Positions 4,783-5,212 of a stretch of DNA of 5,212 bases are shown here, one piece after another. The position numbers were made by a program, and so were the translations under genes. Location: the NCBI GenBank assembly GCA_946539635.1, contig CAMNHS010000094.1, forward strand, positions 1-5,212, given 5' to 3'. The notes below the pieces were generated by a model. That model was not told where the DNA came from, did not search any database, and saw only the letters and a list, made by a program, of their open reading frames with translations. Numbering within the stretch: position 1 is the stretch's first letter; each line of letters opens with the position of its first letter. The stretch comes from an uncultured Prevotellaceae bacterium (GTDB lineage: Bacteria; Bacteroidota; Bacteroidia; Bacteroidales; Bacteroidaceae).

Positions 4783-5164
4783 AATCAGTATCTTGGCCTT
4801 ATCGCTGGCATTTATGTGTCAGAGGAAAGTCCGGGCAGCGCAGAGCGCTCCACTTGCGAAACTACAAGCTATTGGTGACAGTAGGTGTTAACAGAAGAAA
4901 ATAACCGCCGGCGCATAATTCTTGCTGAGTCAAACGAAGTCGGATAATGTGCGCAGGTAAGGGTGAGAAGGTGGTGTAAGAGACCACCAGGTAGTTGGTG
5001 ACAACTATGCTGTGTTTTCTGGAGGCTGCAAGTTCATGTAAACCATCGTCATGATAGGGCTGCTCGCCCGAATTCCTCGGAATACGGTGGAGGGTAGAAC
5101 GCTTAGATAAATGATAGGGCACTGGTTTCACCAGTACAGAACCCGGCTTATAGAGATACTGATT
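4783..5164 (+). ncRNA. rnpB: RNase P RNA (bacterial type A)
   Basis: This is the catalytic RNA that removes 5' leaders from tRNA precursors. Universal blocks are present: GAGGAAAGTCCGGGC (4822-4836) and ACAGAACCCGGCTTA (5136-5150), which form the P4 pseudoknot region, and AGGTAAGGGTGAGAAGG (4955-4971). Helices I can pair by eye are P1 (4783-4793 with 5154-5164, 11 perfect pairs), P2 (GCCTTATC 4796-4803 with GATAGGGC 5113-5120) and P3 (CTGGCA with TGTCAG, 4805-4822). Further stems are GGTGGT/ACCACC (4970-4988) and a GTGA-capped stem at 4992-5007. P18, present in E. coli between GCTTGAG and TAGATGA, is missing: those flanks are fused at about 5100-5112. A short hairpin (5121-5135) of the P19 kind sits before ACAGAA. 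Ends are set by P1. The gene lies 8 bp after the holin-like gene, and no promoter is recognisable just upstream. Confidence 0.97.
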
Positions 5165-5184
5165 TCTTTTTTCTTATTTTTTTG
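5154..5184 (+). terminator. Terminator formed by P1 3' strand and T-rich tail of rnpB
   Basis: The 3' strand of the P1 helix (5154-5164) is followed at once by a T-rich run with two C and one A interruptions (TTTCTTTTTTC, then TTATTTTTTT, ending at 5183). P1 pairs with a distant strand, so this is an unusual terminator: RNA release would depend on P1 closing or on the U-rich tract alone. 3' trimming back to P1 is likely. Confidence 0.6.
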
Positions 5185-5190
5185 TTCCCC

Positions 5191-5212
5191 TTTAACTCCC
5201 TCTTTAACTCCC
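5191..5212. repeat. TTTAACTCCC direct repeat at the right edge
   Basis: TTTAACTCCC occurs at 5191-5200 and 5203-5212, giving a 12-bp period with TC between. The second copy ends exactly at the window edge, so the array may continue. The left edge of the window carries related words in the opposite sense (AGTTAGGGAGGGAGT at 6-20). The function is unknown. Confidence 0.6.

Noticed and set aside
4862..5131. Minus-strand open frame of 89 codons over 4862-5131
   Set aside because: It lies wholly within the RNase P RNA gene, whose conserved blocks and helices explain the sequence.
1..5212. CRISPR array, tRNA genes, insertion sequences or toxin-antitoxin genes
   Set aside because: I saw no regularly spaced direct repeats of 25-40 bp, no tRNA-like cloverleaf, no transposase or terminal inverted repeats, and no small gene pair of the toxin-antitoxin kind.

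Overview
The window looks like a chromosomal segment of a Bacteroidales bacterium, probably Prevotella or a close relative. Three things point there: promoters of the Bacteroidetes type (TTTG, 19-20 bp, TAnnTTTG) instead of sigma70-like ones, start codons without clear Shine-Dalgarno sequences, and a gene set (ruvX-def-TPR, SPOR lipoprotein, YtxH plus holin-like protein) typical of that order. Nothing indicates a plasmid, phage or transposon.

Minus strand, right to left: a five-gene unit reads from about 3820 down to 225. It encodes a SPOR-domain lipoprotein, the RuvX/YqgF nuclease-fold protein, peptide deformylase (def), an exported protein rich in tetratricopeptide repeats, and a small exported protein of unknown function. 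Junctions are 0 to 6 bp or a 4-bp ATGA overlap, so co-transcription is very likely. The unit mixes housekeeping functions (N-terminal deformylation, RNA/DNA nuclease fold) with envelope proteins. About 50 bp beyond the last gene, a compact small-RNA gene (about 105-175, minus) has its own consensus promoter, a 5' hairpin and a U-tract terminator. A second long hairpin and tandem heptamer repeats follow to the left edge.

Plus strand, left to right: a divergent promoter region (3776-3947) holds a near-perfect Bacteroidetes promoter for a two-gene unit, a YtxH-domain membrane protein and a holin-superfamily-III-like membrane protein, joined by an ATGA overlap. Only 8 bp after the second stop codon begins the RNase P RNA gene (rnpB, 4783-5164). 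Its P1 helix and T-rich tail form the end of the transcript. The right edge carries TTTAACTCCC repeats.

The least expected structure is inside coding sequence. ruvX and the TPR gene each contain a perfect 13-bp inverted repeat whose first paired base is nucleotide +34 of the reading frame, and def has a weaker 9-bp stem starting at +33. No wholly new system can be demonstrated. The small RNA, the start-proximal hairpins and the promoterless-looking rnpB are the points most worth following.
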